In this document: positions 32,605-43,454 of the stretch, piece after piece
How the letters are laid out: each line of letters starts with the position of its first letter
Numbering within the stretch: position 1 is the stretch's first letter
NCBI GenBank assembly: GCA_009760855.2
Contig: WPIO01000146.1
Coordinates: forward strand, 186,001-250,000
Reading direction: 5' to 3'
Source of the DNA: Cristatella mucedo
Lineage: Eukaryota; Bryozoa; Phylactolaemata; Cristatellidae
Length of the DNA stretch: 64,000 nt
Made by a program: the position numbers and the translations under genes
Notes under the pieces: generated by a model
The model's database searches: none
What the model was told of the DNA's origin: nothing
Seen by the model: the letters and a program-made list of their open reading frames with translations, nothing else

Positions 32605-33035
32605 CGACTTGCACTGGCTACCAGTCAAGCAAAGGATTGACTTCAAGGTTTCGTCGCTCGCTGTTAGGTCACTTCATTCTTTGACTCCTGCCTATCTCTC
32701 AGATTTACTCCCCCACCAGGCCAAGCATCGTACCACCAGCTTTTCGGAATCAAACAGTTTACCAATACCTCGTACAAACCTCAAATCCTATGGAGACCGT
32801 GCATTTAGTTCGTATGCTCCCAAAGCCTGGAACTCCACTGTACATGCTGCTACTAACCACATTTGCATGCTGACCCTGTGCATGTCACCCCTAACCATGT
32901 TATTCATGTTGTTTATCAAGCATGATATTACTCACCATTCAGTCGCGCTTCCCTTTGCAGCAAATGTGAAGCGCCTAGAAAGAGATTGAGATCTCCAAGG
33001 GCGCTTTATCAAGTGCATTATTATTATTTGTATTA
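32605..33035 (+). pseudogene. LINE family B 3' part with 126-codon open frame
   Basis: 5'-truncated at the LHWLPVKQRIDFKVSS motif and open to the family B terminus, ending GCGCTTTATCAAGTGCATTA with a short ATT tail. The reading includes SDLLPHQAKHRTTSFSESNS and NLKSYGDRAFSSYAPKAWNS. Confidence 0.88.
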
Positions 33036-33039
33036 CGAC

Positions 33040-33725
33040 TGATACACACAAGTTACTTCCAGCCGACTCGCTTACAGGCTTGCAGCAGCTAACGCTCAGC
33101 GCTAGAACTCACCGACCGGCAGACCGTGGCGCCAACAGAGCGACTGCGGTAAGTCACAAGCCTTACATAGTAGCCAGATCGTAAGTCAGACTGTAATTAC
33201 TACCAAACATAGTTATACATAGTGCTGATCATAAGCATGCGGCTTATTGCGGCTACCGCAGTTCTCGCTCGCATGTAAATGAGAGCAGGCGGCACCGGCG
33301 GGCGCCCAGATAGCGGTGGCTATAGCGCGTTCCGCGGGCCGGCAGTCCGCGTATAACATTCGCGATTCCTAACTTTAATAATGCACCCACTGGCATAGTA
33401 AGGAATCTTCGGGTAGAGGGTAAGCCCTAGCACAAGGACAAAAGCTATGGAAATCACAAGTCTCGAGTTCGACACGTGAGTGGCGTCTGCTCGTAGGTTA
33501 AAAGTACGCGATCCTCTCGTCAATCGTCGCCGTCGAAGCCGTTTCTTCATCAATTTAATCATATTAATGATATTTAAAAAATATAGTTATATCGTCCTCG
33601 GAGAACTGAATTTCTTTCTTGGCTCATTACTATGCTGTAAAAGAAACGGCTCAAGCTCGCGTAAGCACGTAAGATCCATTTCATGCGGACTCAGCATCTG
33701 CTGTGAGGAACAGGTACGCGTTTAG
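33040..33725. other. Intergenic DNA, nothing recognised
   Basis: Moderately CpG-rich intergenic DNA. It contains short open frames only, with no motifs. Confidence 0.45.
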
Positions 33726-33727
33726 CT

Positions 33728-34075
33728 TCTGTTTAAATGGCGTCAAGTAAGGAGCAGTCGTGACGTCAGTCAGGAGTAAGTTTTGGGGCCTTGGGTGCTG
33801 ACCAACTGTAAACACGGTCTCCATAGGATTTGAAGTTGGTTCGGTGCACAGCTAGACGAATTGAGTAAGAAAGGTGAGCCAATAGGATGCCAATCCTGAT
33901 TAGGAAAGTACGTACTTCAAATAGTTAGGCTGGAGCGAGAAAATGAAGGGGCCTAACTGCGAGTGACAAAAACCTTAATAACAATAATAATAATATATTT
34001 GCATAGCACCCTTAAAGAACTGGACCTCTTTCTAGGCAATTTACAGATTCTGTGTGGAAAGCACTACCACGCGGC
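33728..34075 (-). pseudogene. LINE family B internal fragment and adjoining 3' tail
   Basis: 33,728-33,960 resembles minus-strand RT C-terminus (CACGGTCTCCATAGGATTTG). 33,982-34,060 is a family B tail (AATAATAATATATTTGCATA, TCTTTCTAGGCAATTTACAG). Confidence 0.7.
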
Positions 34076-34097
34076 TTGAGCGAGAGCCAGTGTAATT

Positions 34098-34276
34098 GAG
34101 CCGTGATGGCACACTAGACCAGGTAAGGCGGTTGCTTTCACGACCTCGGTACCAAGGTCGTGGGTTCGAATCCTGTGGTGGACGATCCTTTATCGCTGCT
34201 GCAAGCGGCGGTGATAGCCGATAATGGCTCTCATGTCTCTATAGATAGGAGGCTGTTAAATCAGCTAGTATTTTTT
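34098..34276 (+). mobile_element. SINE-1, well preserved
   Basis: GAGCCGTGATGGCACACTAG at the head, GTCGTGGGTTCGAATCC (perfect box B), GCTGCTGCAAGCGGCGGTGA, GAGGCTGTTAAATCAGCTAG, then a T8 run. It is one of the best copies for a consensus. Confidence 0.9.
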
Positions 34277-34284
34277 TTAGTGCT

Positions 34285-34445
34285 GGACTGTGAGAAGTGG
34301 TGCAATGTGGTAGCTGCTCGTCCATGACAGACAAGCTGCGCTGCCGAGTATTGCACCAACTCCAAGCACCTTATAGTATCGCAGGAAGACCTGCAAGTAG
34401 TGAATTACAAAAGTCGAGAAATGACGTCACAGATGTAATGACTAA
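34285..34445 (-). repeat. LINE family B RT fragment
   Basis: GAGAAGTGGTGCAATGTGGT, GACAGACAAGCTGC and GTGAATTACAAAAGTCGAGA match the reverse complement of the family B segment between LHWLP and TSRLDF. Confidence 0.7.
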
Positions 34446-34464
34446 CTTTAATGTGGAATGTATG

Positions 34465-34620
34465 TAATTAATTCATATAACGCTGAAAGAGAACTTAATC
34501 TGTATTCAGGCGCTTTACATAAGCTGCAGGGCTCAACCCTCGACCTCAGACGTTGAATTCAATTACCTTGACCTTGGTCGTGGTAGGCGAGCACCACTGG
34601 GTCAAACCGGGGCAGCTAAG
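34465..34620 (-). mobile_element. SINE-2 copy
   Basis: Minus strand: GCCCCGGTTTGACCCAGTGG head, a region with GACCAAGGTCAAGGTAATTG, a decayed box B, then AAGCGCCTGAATACAGATTA and a family-B-like end. Confidence 0.78.
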
Positions 34621-34724
34621 CAGGCCTGAGTTTTTTCCGACGTTACGTAAATGAAAGTAATAGTAGACAGACTTGACTGCGTGGCGTGGCGCAGTTGTAG
34701 TCGTCACGTGAAAGGTCACTTAAG

Positions 34725-35160
34725 AAGAGAACACTCAGATTTCGTGCAGCGGCTATAGGATATATGCCGGCCGAGATAATTTAAGTTATACGTCTCTCAA
34801 TTTCTGAGCCAAACTAGGTTTGACGATAACTAGTCAAGTTTACAGTACCGTCATACAAGTTTAGATAATTTGTTACCACCCAACAGCAAATGTCAGCAAT
34901 GCATGTAGCAAAGGTTTTGAGAGAGTGTAAGTGCTAGAAGGCAGGTAAAGATAAAAGCGCATCTGCAACATCTGCACAGAAATGAAAGCCCATACTGTGC
35001 TTGGCGAGAACGTCGGCCGGAAGGAGAGTACAAATTGTGAAAAAGAAGTGACCCAAGCACTTAGCCATAAGGTAGCCCGTGCGTTGGAGCATCTCCCGAT
35101 GACGGTTGCACTTAGTGGCAAGGCGCCTTTGAGGTAGTTTGCACCAATTATAATTCAAAT
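34725..35160 (-). pseudogene. LINE family B RT fragment
   Basis: On the plus strand CTGAGCCAAACTAGGTTTGA, ATGTCAGCAATGCATG, GAAATGAAAGCCCATACTGT and TGCTTGGCGAGAACGTCGGC correspond in reverse to the YADD-to-GKPSVIQKL part of RT. Confidence 0.72.
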
Positions 35161-35699
35161 GCGTTTCTAGATAAGTCTCAATATAACTTCATGCCGATTC
35201 TGCATTGGCAGTTGAGCCTGGCTGCGTCGGAATGAGTCGCACCGGTTTGTAGAGTCGGTCACAGTCGGTCTGCGCCTTGAGGTGTGACTCGACCGAGTTG
35301 CTCAAGGTTACTGACTCCGATTCCCGGATTCCACCGTCCACCCACGTCAGATGCCTCGCCACTAGCAGCCGTCAGCTAGGGCCGACTAATTGCGATGCGG
35401 GTCACGTGACACACATCGCCAGGCACTCCTTTTATTCGGTCAAACCGCCTGCCTTGGCTAACGCTATATTGTCCCCCCCCCGCCACCGCCGCCACCTCTT
35501 CCCTCCACTACTACTGTAGTACTGCCGTCCGATGACTGCGACCACTGAATATCCACCATTATCCGAGGATGACCACGACCACTGAATATTATCAGCAATT
35601 GTACCGAGTGCCAGTCCTCCTGCGTCAATGCAGTCGTCGTATTGCAACTAGTACGTGGAAGCTTAGAAGCGATAGTAGTAATAGCAGTCATCTTATTGA

Positions 35700-36023
<324 letters not shown>

Positions 36024-37211
36024 TGCTGTGTGCGCCTGCGGCTTCTGCTGTTGTAATTAGCAAAGCGCCTTGGCACTAATGTACATAAAAATGATTATAT
36101 TAATAATAATAATGCACTCGATAAAGCGCCCTCAGAGAACCCAATCTCTTTCTAGGCGCTTTACACTTGCTGCAAAGGGAAATGCAATTGAATGGTAAGT
36201 AAAATCATGCTTGATAAACAACATGAATAACTGGTTAGGGGTGACATGCACAGGGTCAGCATGCAAACGTGGTTAGTGACAGCATGCACAGTGTCAGCAC
36301 GCATAAGCACATCAAGGACGAATCACGGGGACCCACTAAATGCTGTCCTAAATAGGTGTTTTTAAGTTTTCTTTTAAATGTGGTCAAGTTAAGGGATTTT
36401 CTGAAGCAAGTCGGGAGGGAGTTCCAGGCTTTGGGAGCATACGAACTAAATGCACGGTCTCCAAAGGATTTGAGGTTTGTACGCGGCATTGGCAAACTTA
36501 GATTCCGAAAAGCGGGTGGTACGATGCTTGGCCTGATGAGGGAGTATAGCTGATAGGCTGGAGCCAAAGAATGAAGGGACCAAAAAGTGAGCGACGAAAC
36601 CTTGAAGTCGATCCGTTGCTTGACTGGTAGCCAGTGCAGGTCGGCGAGAAGTGGTGCGATGTGGCAACTGCGACGCTCACGACAGACAAGCCTAGCTGCG
36701 GAGTTTTGCACAAGCTGTAATCGCCTGATTGCACATGCTGGTAGGCCAGTAAGCAGTGAGTTACAGAAGTCAAGACGGGATGTCACGAATGTATGGACCA
36801 GCTTAGACGTGGTATCCTTATCTAAACAAGCCCGAATTTTAGCAATGTTATGTAGCTGAAAATAGGCAGATTTGACTGTGGAGCTGATGAGGTCGTCTAA
36901 CGAGAAGTCACTTTGAAACACGACACCTAGATTTGGAGCTGATTCAACTGGAGATATGCTGGCAGAGCCAATTTTGAGCGTCAGCCTTTCCACACCCGTG
37001 GCCAATAGTCGAGCCGTTGAACGCAGCGTCAGGCCGGTAATGCAGGTTATATTTCGTGTCGTCTGCTGCGAATGATTGGGCTCCCATAGATATGTGCCCG
37101 TTGATAGGAATAAAGGAGAGTCTCGTCTACCTCGCACGTGCGCCCGCTGGCCACGTGGCTCCATGAAACTCCCACTAGAACAGCCGCCGCCGGGGCCGCT
37201 GTCATACAACA
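36024..37211 (+). repeat. 5' LTR, interrupted by a LINE B insertion
   Basis: 36,024-36,088 aligns with 39,327-39,388 (CTGTTGTAATTAGC and CACTAATGTACAT shared). 36,994-37,211 aligns with 39,397-39,480 and 39,669-39,777 (GAGCCGTTGAA, ATTGGGCT, GGAGAGTCTCGT and GACTCCCACTAGAA or close variants). The gap is a minus-strand LINE B. Confidence 0.85.
36095..36993 (-). pseudogene. LINE family B copy inserted in the 5' LTR
   Basis: A 5'-truncated family B element with a long open frame on the minus strand (36,256-37,212, whose first 70 or so codons are LTR sequence). It reads SAPNLGVVFQSDFSLDDLIS, LDFCNSLLTGLPACAIRRLQ and LHWLPVKQRIDFKVSS. Its AAT-repeat tail at about 36,098 is the 3' end. Confidence 0.9.
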
Positions 37212-37228
37212 ACTGGCAGCAGAGAATG
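37212..37228 (+). promoter_or_regulatory. Primer-binding site of LTR element
   Basis: The sequence TGGCAGCAGAG at 37,214 follows the 5' LTR end by two bases. TGG at this position is the usual complement of a tRNA CCA end. The specific tRNA was not identified. Confidence 0.6.
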
Positions 37229-37298
37229 TTTTACTCGAGCCGAAAAGAGTACCGGACCTTCTGCGGTCTAGATTGGACGCCTATACTGAGGATTTGAA

Positions 37299-37568
37299 AT
37301 GTTAAACGGCGGAACGCACTTTGTGCCTTGGCTTCTGACGCTTGAGAAGGCCGTAGCAAGGCTAAAGATTGCTATGCCGTTAAAGCAAGGGGTGCCAGCG
37401 TGTCTGGGCGATAACGCGATACACGGTTACGGTGGTCAGCCGGCCGACGTAAAGCAATATTATCACAAGCTGCGAAACGAGCTAATCCTAATCTTCTCGT
37501 GGTTGACGGATGAGGAGGACGAGATTAAGGCCGGGAGGTTTCGGCTGGAGCAGAAGCAGCTCGCCTGA
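37299..37568 (+). pseudogene. Gag-like remnant of the LTR element
   Basis: An 89-codon frame containing VKQYYHKLRNELILIFSWLT and DEEDEIKAGRFRLEQKQLA, continuing after a stop with GDEPASSPVDPTVNCS in the same frame. Position just behind the PBS and the charged helical character suggest a decayed gag, but no domain is recognised. Confidence 0.4.
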
Positions 37569-37934
37569 GCCGAGACCGAGACAAAGCTAGGCGACGAGCC
37601 AGCTTCGTCGCCGGTCGATCCCACCGTCAACTGCTCGTAAGAGCCGGACTGCCGAGTGGAACTCATTCAGCTGCCGCAGCTACCCGACGGCAATACCGGT
37701 GGAGGAAGCGGGTATGGGACCACTTCCTCCACCGTAGCTACAACAGTCGAAGAGCGCCAGAACCACGTAAGTGCGCAGCGGCAGCAGCCGGAGACGAAGG
37801 AGGTGCTGTAGGGGCTCGCGGGCGCGCGATGGCGGCGCGATGAAGAGCGAAGCCCCCACAAGCGTTGTCGACGACGGCGTGTATTATACGATCTAGCAGC
37901 CGTCGTGCGTGCTGCTCCGGAGCACGAGGTGCCA

Positions 37935-38037
<103 letters not shown>

Positions 38038-38199
38038 CTGGATAGCGTGCGTGCAGGCCGACGCACAGGCAGAAAGGGAATTGCGCAGTAAGGAACGCGT
38101 CACGTGCCGGCAAGGAGCGCTCCCGTTGGGCGGACAGAACGTCAGCTGGGGGAGGAACCCCGTGACGGCGATCCCACGCCCACAGTGCCTGCATGTGAC

Positions 38200-38870
38200 G
38201 GCTTCCGGCGGCGAGGCGGAGCGGTCAGCGGCGAGGCGATAGTTACCTGCGACGAGGCGCAGACGGTCCAAGCGAGCGACGTCTCGGCGGCGAAGCGCAG
38301 CAGTGAGAGCGTCGTGGCGGCGGACAGCATCTCGGCGGCAAAGAGAGCCCGAGAGAGCGACGTCTCGGCCGCAGAGCGCAGCGGCGAGAGCTTCTCGGTG
38401 GAGAGCACCCGCACAAGCGTCTCGGCGAAGAGTGCAGAGGAGCACCGCGAGATTGCGGTCAGCGGCGAGGCGACAGTGGCCTGCGACCAGGCGCAGGCAG
38501 CCCGTGAGAGCGACGTCTTGGCTGCGAAGCGCTGCAGCGAGAGCGTCGCGGCGGCAGCGAAACGCGTCCGTGAGAGCGACGTCTTGGCCTCCAAGCGCAG
38601 CAGAGCGAGCGTCGTAGCGGGCGTAGAGCATCTCAGCGGCCGCGGACCGCAGCGCCGAGAGCGTCTCGGTGGTGAAGAGCACCCGCACGAGCGTCTCGGT
38701 TGCTGAGCGCAGATGAGCACCGCGAGATTGCGGTCAGCGGCAAGGCGATAGTGGCCTGCGACGAGGTGCAGGCTGCCCGCAAGCGAAGCGGCGAGAGCGT
38801 TTCGGCGGCAAAGAGCACCGACAAGAGCGTCTCGGTGCAGAGCGAAGAGCAGCACAACCGCGAGAATTAC
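38200..38870 (+). repeat. GC-rich tandem repeat coding for Ser/Ala/Glu/Arg motifs
   Basis: An imperfect array with recurring blocks such as GAGAGCGTCTCGGCGGC and GAGAGCGACGTCT, and a larger unit containing GCGAGATTGCGGTCAGCGGC (38,449 and 38,721). Plus-strand reading gives AAKRSSESV, AAKRARESDVSAAERSGES and similar; the minus strand is also open because the repeat lacks stops. Confidence 0.8.
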
Positions 38871-39314
38871 TCGGCGGAGTGGAACTCTGAGAGCGGCGAG
38901 GTCATAATAAGCCCGAGCGTTTTTCGCAGGGCGGGATTGGCCGGTGACGAGCGCATGAGACCGACCGTCGGGGCTCGCATGGAGGTGGCCTACGCGAATC
39001 GCCTGACAGTGGGAGCGGTACCCCACCTTTACCTAAAGGTGGGCAGCATCTATGTCCGGCCGCTCGCGAGGGGCAGAGAGCTGATGTGCGCCTCCTGCAA
39101 GTGGCGGCCACGTAGCCTGCACCCCATCCAAGCCGGTCGGAGCTCGTTAATTTTAAATTAATATCCCGACAGAGCCCGAACGACAAACCGCTGGACGAGG
39201 TACCGCCAGAGCAGGCAGAAGAGGAGAACGCGGGAGCCAATGGCTGCACGACTTTCCAGTCTTGAGGGCCAACCCCTCCCAGCTAGGCCGGTGGACTATG
39301 AAATCTATTTTCTA

Positions 39315-39326
39315 TGAGGGAAGGGA
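39315..39326 (+). other. Polypurine tract of LTR element
   Basis: GAGGGAAGGGA lies directly before the 3' LTR start TGTTGCG, where the plus-strand primer tract is expected. Confidence 0.75.
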
Positions 39327-39777
39327 TGTTGCGTGCGCCTGCGGCTTCAGCTGTTGTAATTAGCGAAGCTCCCTGACACTAATGTACATGCCTCACCTGT
39401 GGTCAATAGTTAAGCCGTTGAAGCCACGAAGCGTGACGGCCACTAGTGCAGGTTATCTTTCCTGTCGTCTGCTTCGATCGATTGGGCTATATAAACAATA
39501 CTAGCTGATTTAACAGCCTCTTTTTGTATAGCGACAGAAGAGCCTTTATGGCTATCACCACCACTTGCAGTGGCGATAAAAGATCGCCCACCGCAGGATT
39601 CGAACCCACGACCTCGGGGCTGAGTCGTGAAAAGCAAGCGCCTTACCTAGTGAGCCATTACGGCTCACCCCGTCGAGAGTAATGAAGGAGAGTCTCGTTT
39701 ACTGAGCACGTGTGCCCGCTGTGGTTCCGCGAGACTCCCACTAGAATGGCCGCAGCTGGAGACACCGCTATGCAACA
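39327..39777 (+). repeat. 3' LTR, interrupted by SINE-1
   Basis: Pairs with the split 5' LTR. The SINE-1 at 39,491-39,668 divides it. It ends TATGCAACA before the right half of the old LINE B. Confidence 0.83.
39491..39668 (-). mobile_element. SINE-1, well preserved, inserted in the 3' LTR
   Basis: Minus strand: GTGAGCCGTAATGGCTCACT head, GTCGTGGGTTCGAATCC (perfect box B), GCCACTGCAAGTGGTGG, GAGGCTGTTAAATCAGCTAG tail. It is one of the youngest-looking SINE-1 copies. Confidence 0.9.
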
Positions 39778-39905
39778 AAGCTGTGTGCCCTCAGTAGAGA
39801 AAGTTAAGCCTCGACTCTGCTCAGCGACGACATCAGTACGAGTGAGAGGATAATTTGTAAAAAGAAGTAAACTGACCGCCGATCCCTGCGGTACCACATG
39901 CTTTT
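39778..39905 (-). pseudogene. Old LINE family B copy, right half
   Basis: The minus strand reads VPQGSAVSLLLFTNYPLTRT, DVVAEQSRGLTFS and GTQLC, matching [20 protein letters not shown] and FYADDTQLY. It joins to 36,023 if the LTR element is removed. Confidence 0.75.
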
Positions 39906-39939
39906 GAGGCTCCTCAGATGACAGTTATATTATATATAT

Positions 39940-40030
39940 ATAGACATATTATTATATGTAAAGTGTCTGGAAAGATATTAAGTTCGTCGAGGGCGTTACG
40001 GAAACTTATCATTATAATTGCTTTGGAACA
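39940..40030 (+). repeat. LINE family B 3' tail
   Basis: TGTAAAGTGTCTGGAAAGAT, ATTAAGTTCGTCGAGGGCGT, then TTATCATTATAATTGC. Confidence 0.7.
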
Positions 40031-40047
40031 GGACACCTAGATAGTAA

Positions 40048-40335
40048 TGTATTTGTATAGCGCCCTCAGAGAACTAATCTCTTTCCAGGCACTTGACAGA
40101 TGCTTTATAGAAAGAATTATCAAATGATGCATGACACGGTTTCGTGCTGCCACTAACCAAACTTGCATGCTGACCATGTGCATGCTACTTCTAACCACGT
40201 TCTTATTATTTATTCAGCATGCTAACACTAACCGTTCGATCGTGCTTCCTTTGCAGCAGTTGTTAAGCGCCTAGAAAGAGGTTGATTCTCCGAGGGCGCT
40301 TTATCAAATGTACTATTATTATTGTTATTGAAGTT
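40048..40335. repeat. Two LINE B 3' ends in inverted orientation
   Basis: 40,048-40,128 is the minus-strand terminus (TTGTATAGCGCCCTCAGAGA). 40,130-40,335 is a plus-strand terminus (AAGCGCCTAGAAAGAGGTTG, GGGCGCTTTATCAAATG). Their tails point outward, forming an imperfect inverted repeat. Confidence 0.8.
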
Positions 40336-40799
40336 AACATCCGTGAACAGCAGGCACAGTGTAAGCAGGTACATGCACACGAAAGATGAATCATAAAGAC
40401 CCACCAAAAACTGTAATAAACAGGTAGATTGTCTTCAGATGTAACAGGAGATGTGATGGCATAGCAGATTTTGAGCGCGGGAGTTTTCCAATTTCTAAGT
40501 CACCTTTGGTATGCCCCTAACTAGTAATTTTGAATATCTGCAAAATTTAAGTTAAGCTTTATCGTTGCCATAGGTTCGGTATCCCATTCTCTCGAAGTTT
40601 AGTCTCTCGCTTGAGCTAGCGAAGCTGCAATCCCTAACTTATTCAGGTCATTGCTTTTATTCTCTGTCCAGTCTATACTTTTAAACTCAGATGCAGTTGT
40701 TATTCTCTCTGATCCAACTCTTGGTGCCATTTTAGGTTCATCCGGCTTGTTGATTCGCTTGTAACCATCGGCTGACGGGATTCTTTCGCCTGGCGGCCT

Positions 40800-40925
40800 G
40801 GTGAGCCGTGATGGCACACTAGGTAAGGCGGTGGCTCTTTATAACCTCGGTCCCGAGATCGCGGTTTTAAACCTGTGGTTGACGATTCTTTATTACCGCT
40901 GCAAGCGTTGTGATAGAAGTATTAT
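40800..40925 (+). mobile_element. SINE-1, 3'-truncated
   Basis: GTGAGCCGTGATGGCACACT, AGGTAAGGCGGTGGC, then the decayed box B ATCGCGGTTTTAAACC and CGCTGCAAGCGTTGTGATAG, where it stops. Confidence 0.85.
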
Positions 40926-41025
40926 TAAGAAGTTAAGCAATTTACTGGCCAATGCTGAGAGGTCTGACTCCCAGATGTTAATCGCTCAGCCGAAAAGTTG
41001 TCAGTCTTCTTTACCAAAAACATTT
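40926..41025 (+). repeat. Possible LINE family A linker fragment
   Basis: AATGCTGAGAGGTCTGACTC and CCAGATGTTAATCGC resemble TTCTGAGAGGTCTCACTTCC and CAGATGTTAACGCC of the copy at 45,905-46,490. Confidence 0.55.
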
Positions 41026-41027
41026 CA

Positions 41028-42475
41028 TAATAATAATAATAATAATGCACTTGATAAAGCGCCCTCAGAGAACTCAATCTCTCTCTAGGCGCTTTACATT
41101 TGCTGCAAAGGGAAATGCAATTGAATGGTGAGTAAAATCATGCTTGACAAACGAACAAAACGAATAACATGGCTAGGGGTGACATGCACAGGGTCAGCAT
41201 GCAAATGTGGTTAGTGGCAGCATGTACAGTGTCAGCACGCATAAGCACATCGAGGACGAATCACAGGGACCCACTAAATGCTGTCCTAAATAGGTGTGTT
41301 TTTAAATTCTTTTTAAATGTGGTCTGTTCAGGGGATGTTCTGACGCAGGTCGGGAGGGAGTTCCAGGCTTTGGGAGCATACGAACTAAATGCACGATCTC
41401 CAAAGGATTTGAGGTTTGTACGGGGTAATTGTAGACTGTTGCATTCCGAAAAGCGGCTGGTACGATGCTTGGCCTGATGGGGAGTATATCTGAGAGATAG
41501 GCTGGAGCCATAGAATGAGGTGACCTACAAGTGAGCGACAAAACCTTGAAGTCAATCCGTTGCTTGACTGGTAGCCAATGCAGGTCGCCGAGAAGTGGTG
41601 TAATATGTGTGGTTTTATTTAATTGATGACACTGCCCCTGATCGCTGTACGAGTTGGCTGTGACACTCGATGTGGTAAGCAGCCGAGCCTGGCTATTAGT
41701 GTTTGTTTTGACAAGGGAGTCGGGGGACTCCGGTGGGCGAGAGGGGCGAAGAGAGTTGTGCTTCGCCCTGCTCCGTGTGGAGGTGGAATAAACTGGTGGT
41801 GTTGCTCGTCGGCTGGTGTTCTGTGCCGTTCGCGACGATAATTCAGACTACAATGTGGCAACTGCAACGCTCCCGACAGACAAGCCTAGCTGCGGAGTTT
41901 TGCACCAGCTGCAATCGCCTGATCGCACATGCTGGTAGGCCAGTAAGCAGTGAGTTGTAGAAGTCGAGACGGGATGTCACGAATGCACGGACCAACTTGG
42001 ACGTAGTATCCTTATCTAAACAAGCCCGAATTTTAGCAATGTTATGAAGCTGAAAATAGCCAGATTTGTCTGTGGAGCTGATATGGTCGTCTAACGAGAG
42101 GTCACTTTGGAATATGACACCTAGATTTCGAGCTGATTCAACAGGAGATATGCTGGCAGAGCCAATTTTGAGCGTCAGCTTTTCCAATTTCTGAATCACA
42201 CTGGGTTTGCCCATAACTATTAAGTTTGTTTTATCGTCATTTAGTTTTAGAAAATTTGCTGCCATCCATGTGCGGATGTCATCAATGCATGCAGCAAGTG
42301 AGTTGAGAGAATTTGAGGTGTTCGAAGGCTGGGAGGGATCAAAGCAAAGGTACAGCTGAGTGTCATCCGCATAGAAGTGAAAGCCTAGATTGTGCTTGGC
42401 AATCACATCAGCAAGAGGCAGAGTATAAACCGTGAAAAGAACCCTTAGTAGTGATAAAATGAACCATTTCGAAAT
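41028..42475 (-). pseudogene. LINE family B copy with RT, interrupted by a solo LTR
   Basis: From the AAT tail (41,028) it reads on the minus strand back to RT motif [37 protein letters not shown] and KLNDDKTNLIVMGKPSV, so the catalytic YADD is intact. The insertion at 41,610-41,852 separates LHWLP from the upstream part. Confidence 0.92.
41605..41857. mobile_element. 243-bp solo LTR with 5-bp target duplication
   Basis: The insertion 41,610-41,852 begins TGGTTTTATTTAATTG and ends AATTCAGACTACA, bounded by ATGTG at 41,605-41,609 and 41,853-41,857. It splits the LINE B sequence GTGGTG...ATGTGGCAACTGC found uninterrupted elsewhere. TG...CA ends, the 5-bp duplication and an internal GGAATAAACT (AATAAA) identify it as a retroviral-type or Gypsy-type solo LTR. 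Confidence 0.82.
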
Positions 42476-42479
42476 GCCG

Positions 42480-43278
42480 ACCTGAACAAGACTAAGACCA
42501 GAGCATGCAAAAGAAACCAAGTTGTGTGATGAGTTAGGTAGGTTGGTAGGTTTTCAGATGCTTTGTAATTTTCACGTCTGGTGATGTCACGATGCCAGTC
42601 GGTAGTGCTCTAGTTTTTGGTGCATAGACATTGAAGGCTTAACCCTAGACGTTGAAACCTCAGACTGAAACCTTAGACCCTGACTAGGCTAAAGATTTAT
42701 GAGCATCCTACTTAATGACTTTAAACTTACCTAGATGGATGCTAGATGAGCAATAATTCAGTGGAGAACCACGGCGGCCCTTGGTCAATGGCCATTGGCA
42801 AAAGAAGCGAAACCTTCGAAAAGGCTGGGTTTGGGTGTCCGGCTTGTCAACGGCCTAGATGACTGCGTAAAACATGATTTCAAGAGTAAAAAGTCATTTC
42901 TCTAAAATCTGGATATTTAAAAAAATTATTCACTCCAATTTGCGAGCTTCCCACACACCTGCCGCCTGTCTGAGCCTTATGGTTAGCTGCGGGAGTAGGC
43001 ACGCCCACAATGCAGTTCCGCCCCAGCCGGATGCACACCCTACCCGCCCGGCCAATGGGCGCGCTGAGTATCGGCCGTCTGCAGGAGCTGCTGTTGGACT
43101 GTATCGGCTGTCTAAGCTGGATTTAATTGCAACGGTTCAGCTGCGTTCGCGTGACCTGCTAGTCCTTCGGCGACGCATCGGCACGTGTACGCACGCTATC
43201 CTTTCACTCTTCCTCCTTCTCTTCTCGCTTACTTTCTCTTCCCTACTGGCGCTCCGGAGCTAATAATAATAATAATAA
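42480..43278. other. Intergenic DNA, nothing recognised
   Basis: Contains CCTAGACGTTGAAACC and CTTAGACCCTGAC phrases (42,645-42,690) in a loose local repeat, and a pyrimidine-rich stretch at 43,195-43,250. No supported gene. Confidence 0.45.
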
Positions 43279-43280
43279 TA

Positions 43281-43452
43281 ATACTAGCTGATTCAACAGA
43301 CTCTTTTGTATAGCGACAGAAGAGCCTTTAGGGCTATCACTACCGCTTGTAGCGGCAATAGAGAATCACCAACCGCAGTTTTCGAACCCACGACCTCGGG
43401 GCCGAGGTCGTGAAAAGCAACCACCTTACCTAGTGAGCCATCGCGGCTCACC
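43281..43452 (-). mobile_element. SINE-1, well preserved
   Basis: Minus strand: GTGAGCCGCGATGGCTCACT, GTCGTGGGTTCGAAAAC (box B with changes at the end), GCCGCTACAAGCGGTAG and a 3' end CTGTTGAATCAGCTAGTATT preceded on the plus strand by an AAT array. Confidence 0.87.
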
Positions 43453-43454
43453 AA

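Noticed and set aside
34098-34276. Possible functional tRNA gene at the box A/box B sequence
   Set aside because: The head is followed by the SINE-1 core and tail, recurs in several copies and does not fold into a full cloverleaf by eye. It is a SINE.
38200-38870. Possible CRISPR-like or regularly spaced repeat array
   Set aside because: Units are imperfect, unevenly spaced and coding-like without unique spacers. It lies in an animal LTR element, so it is a minisatellite.
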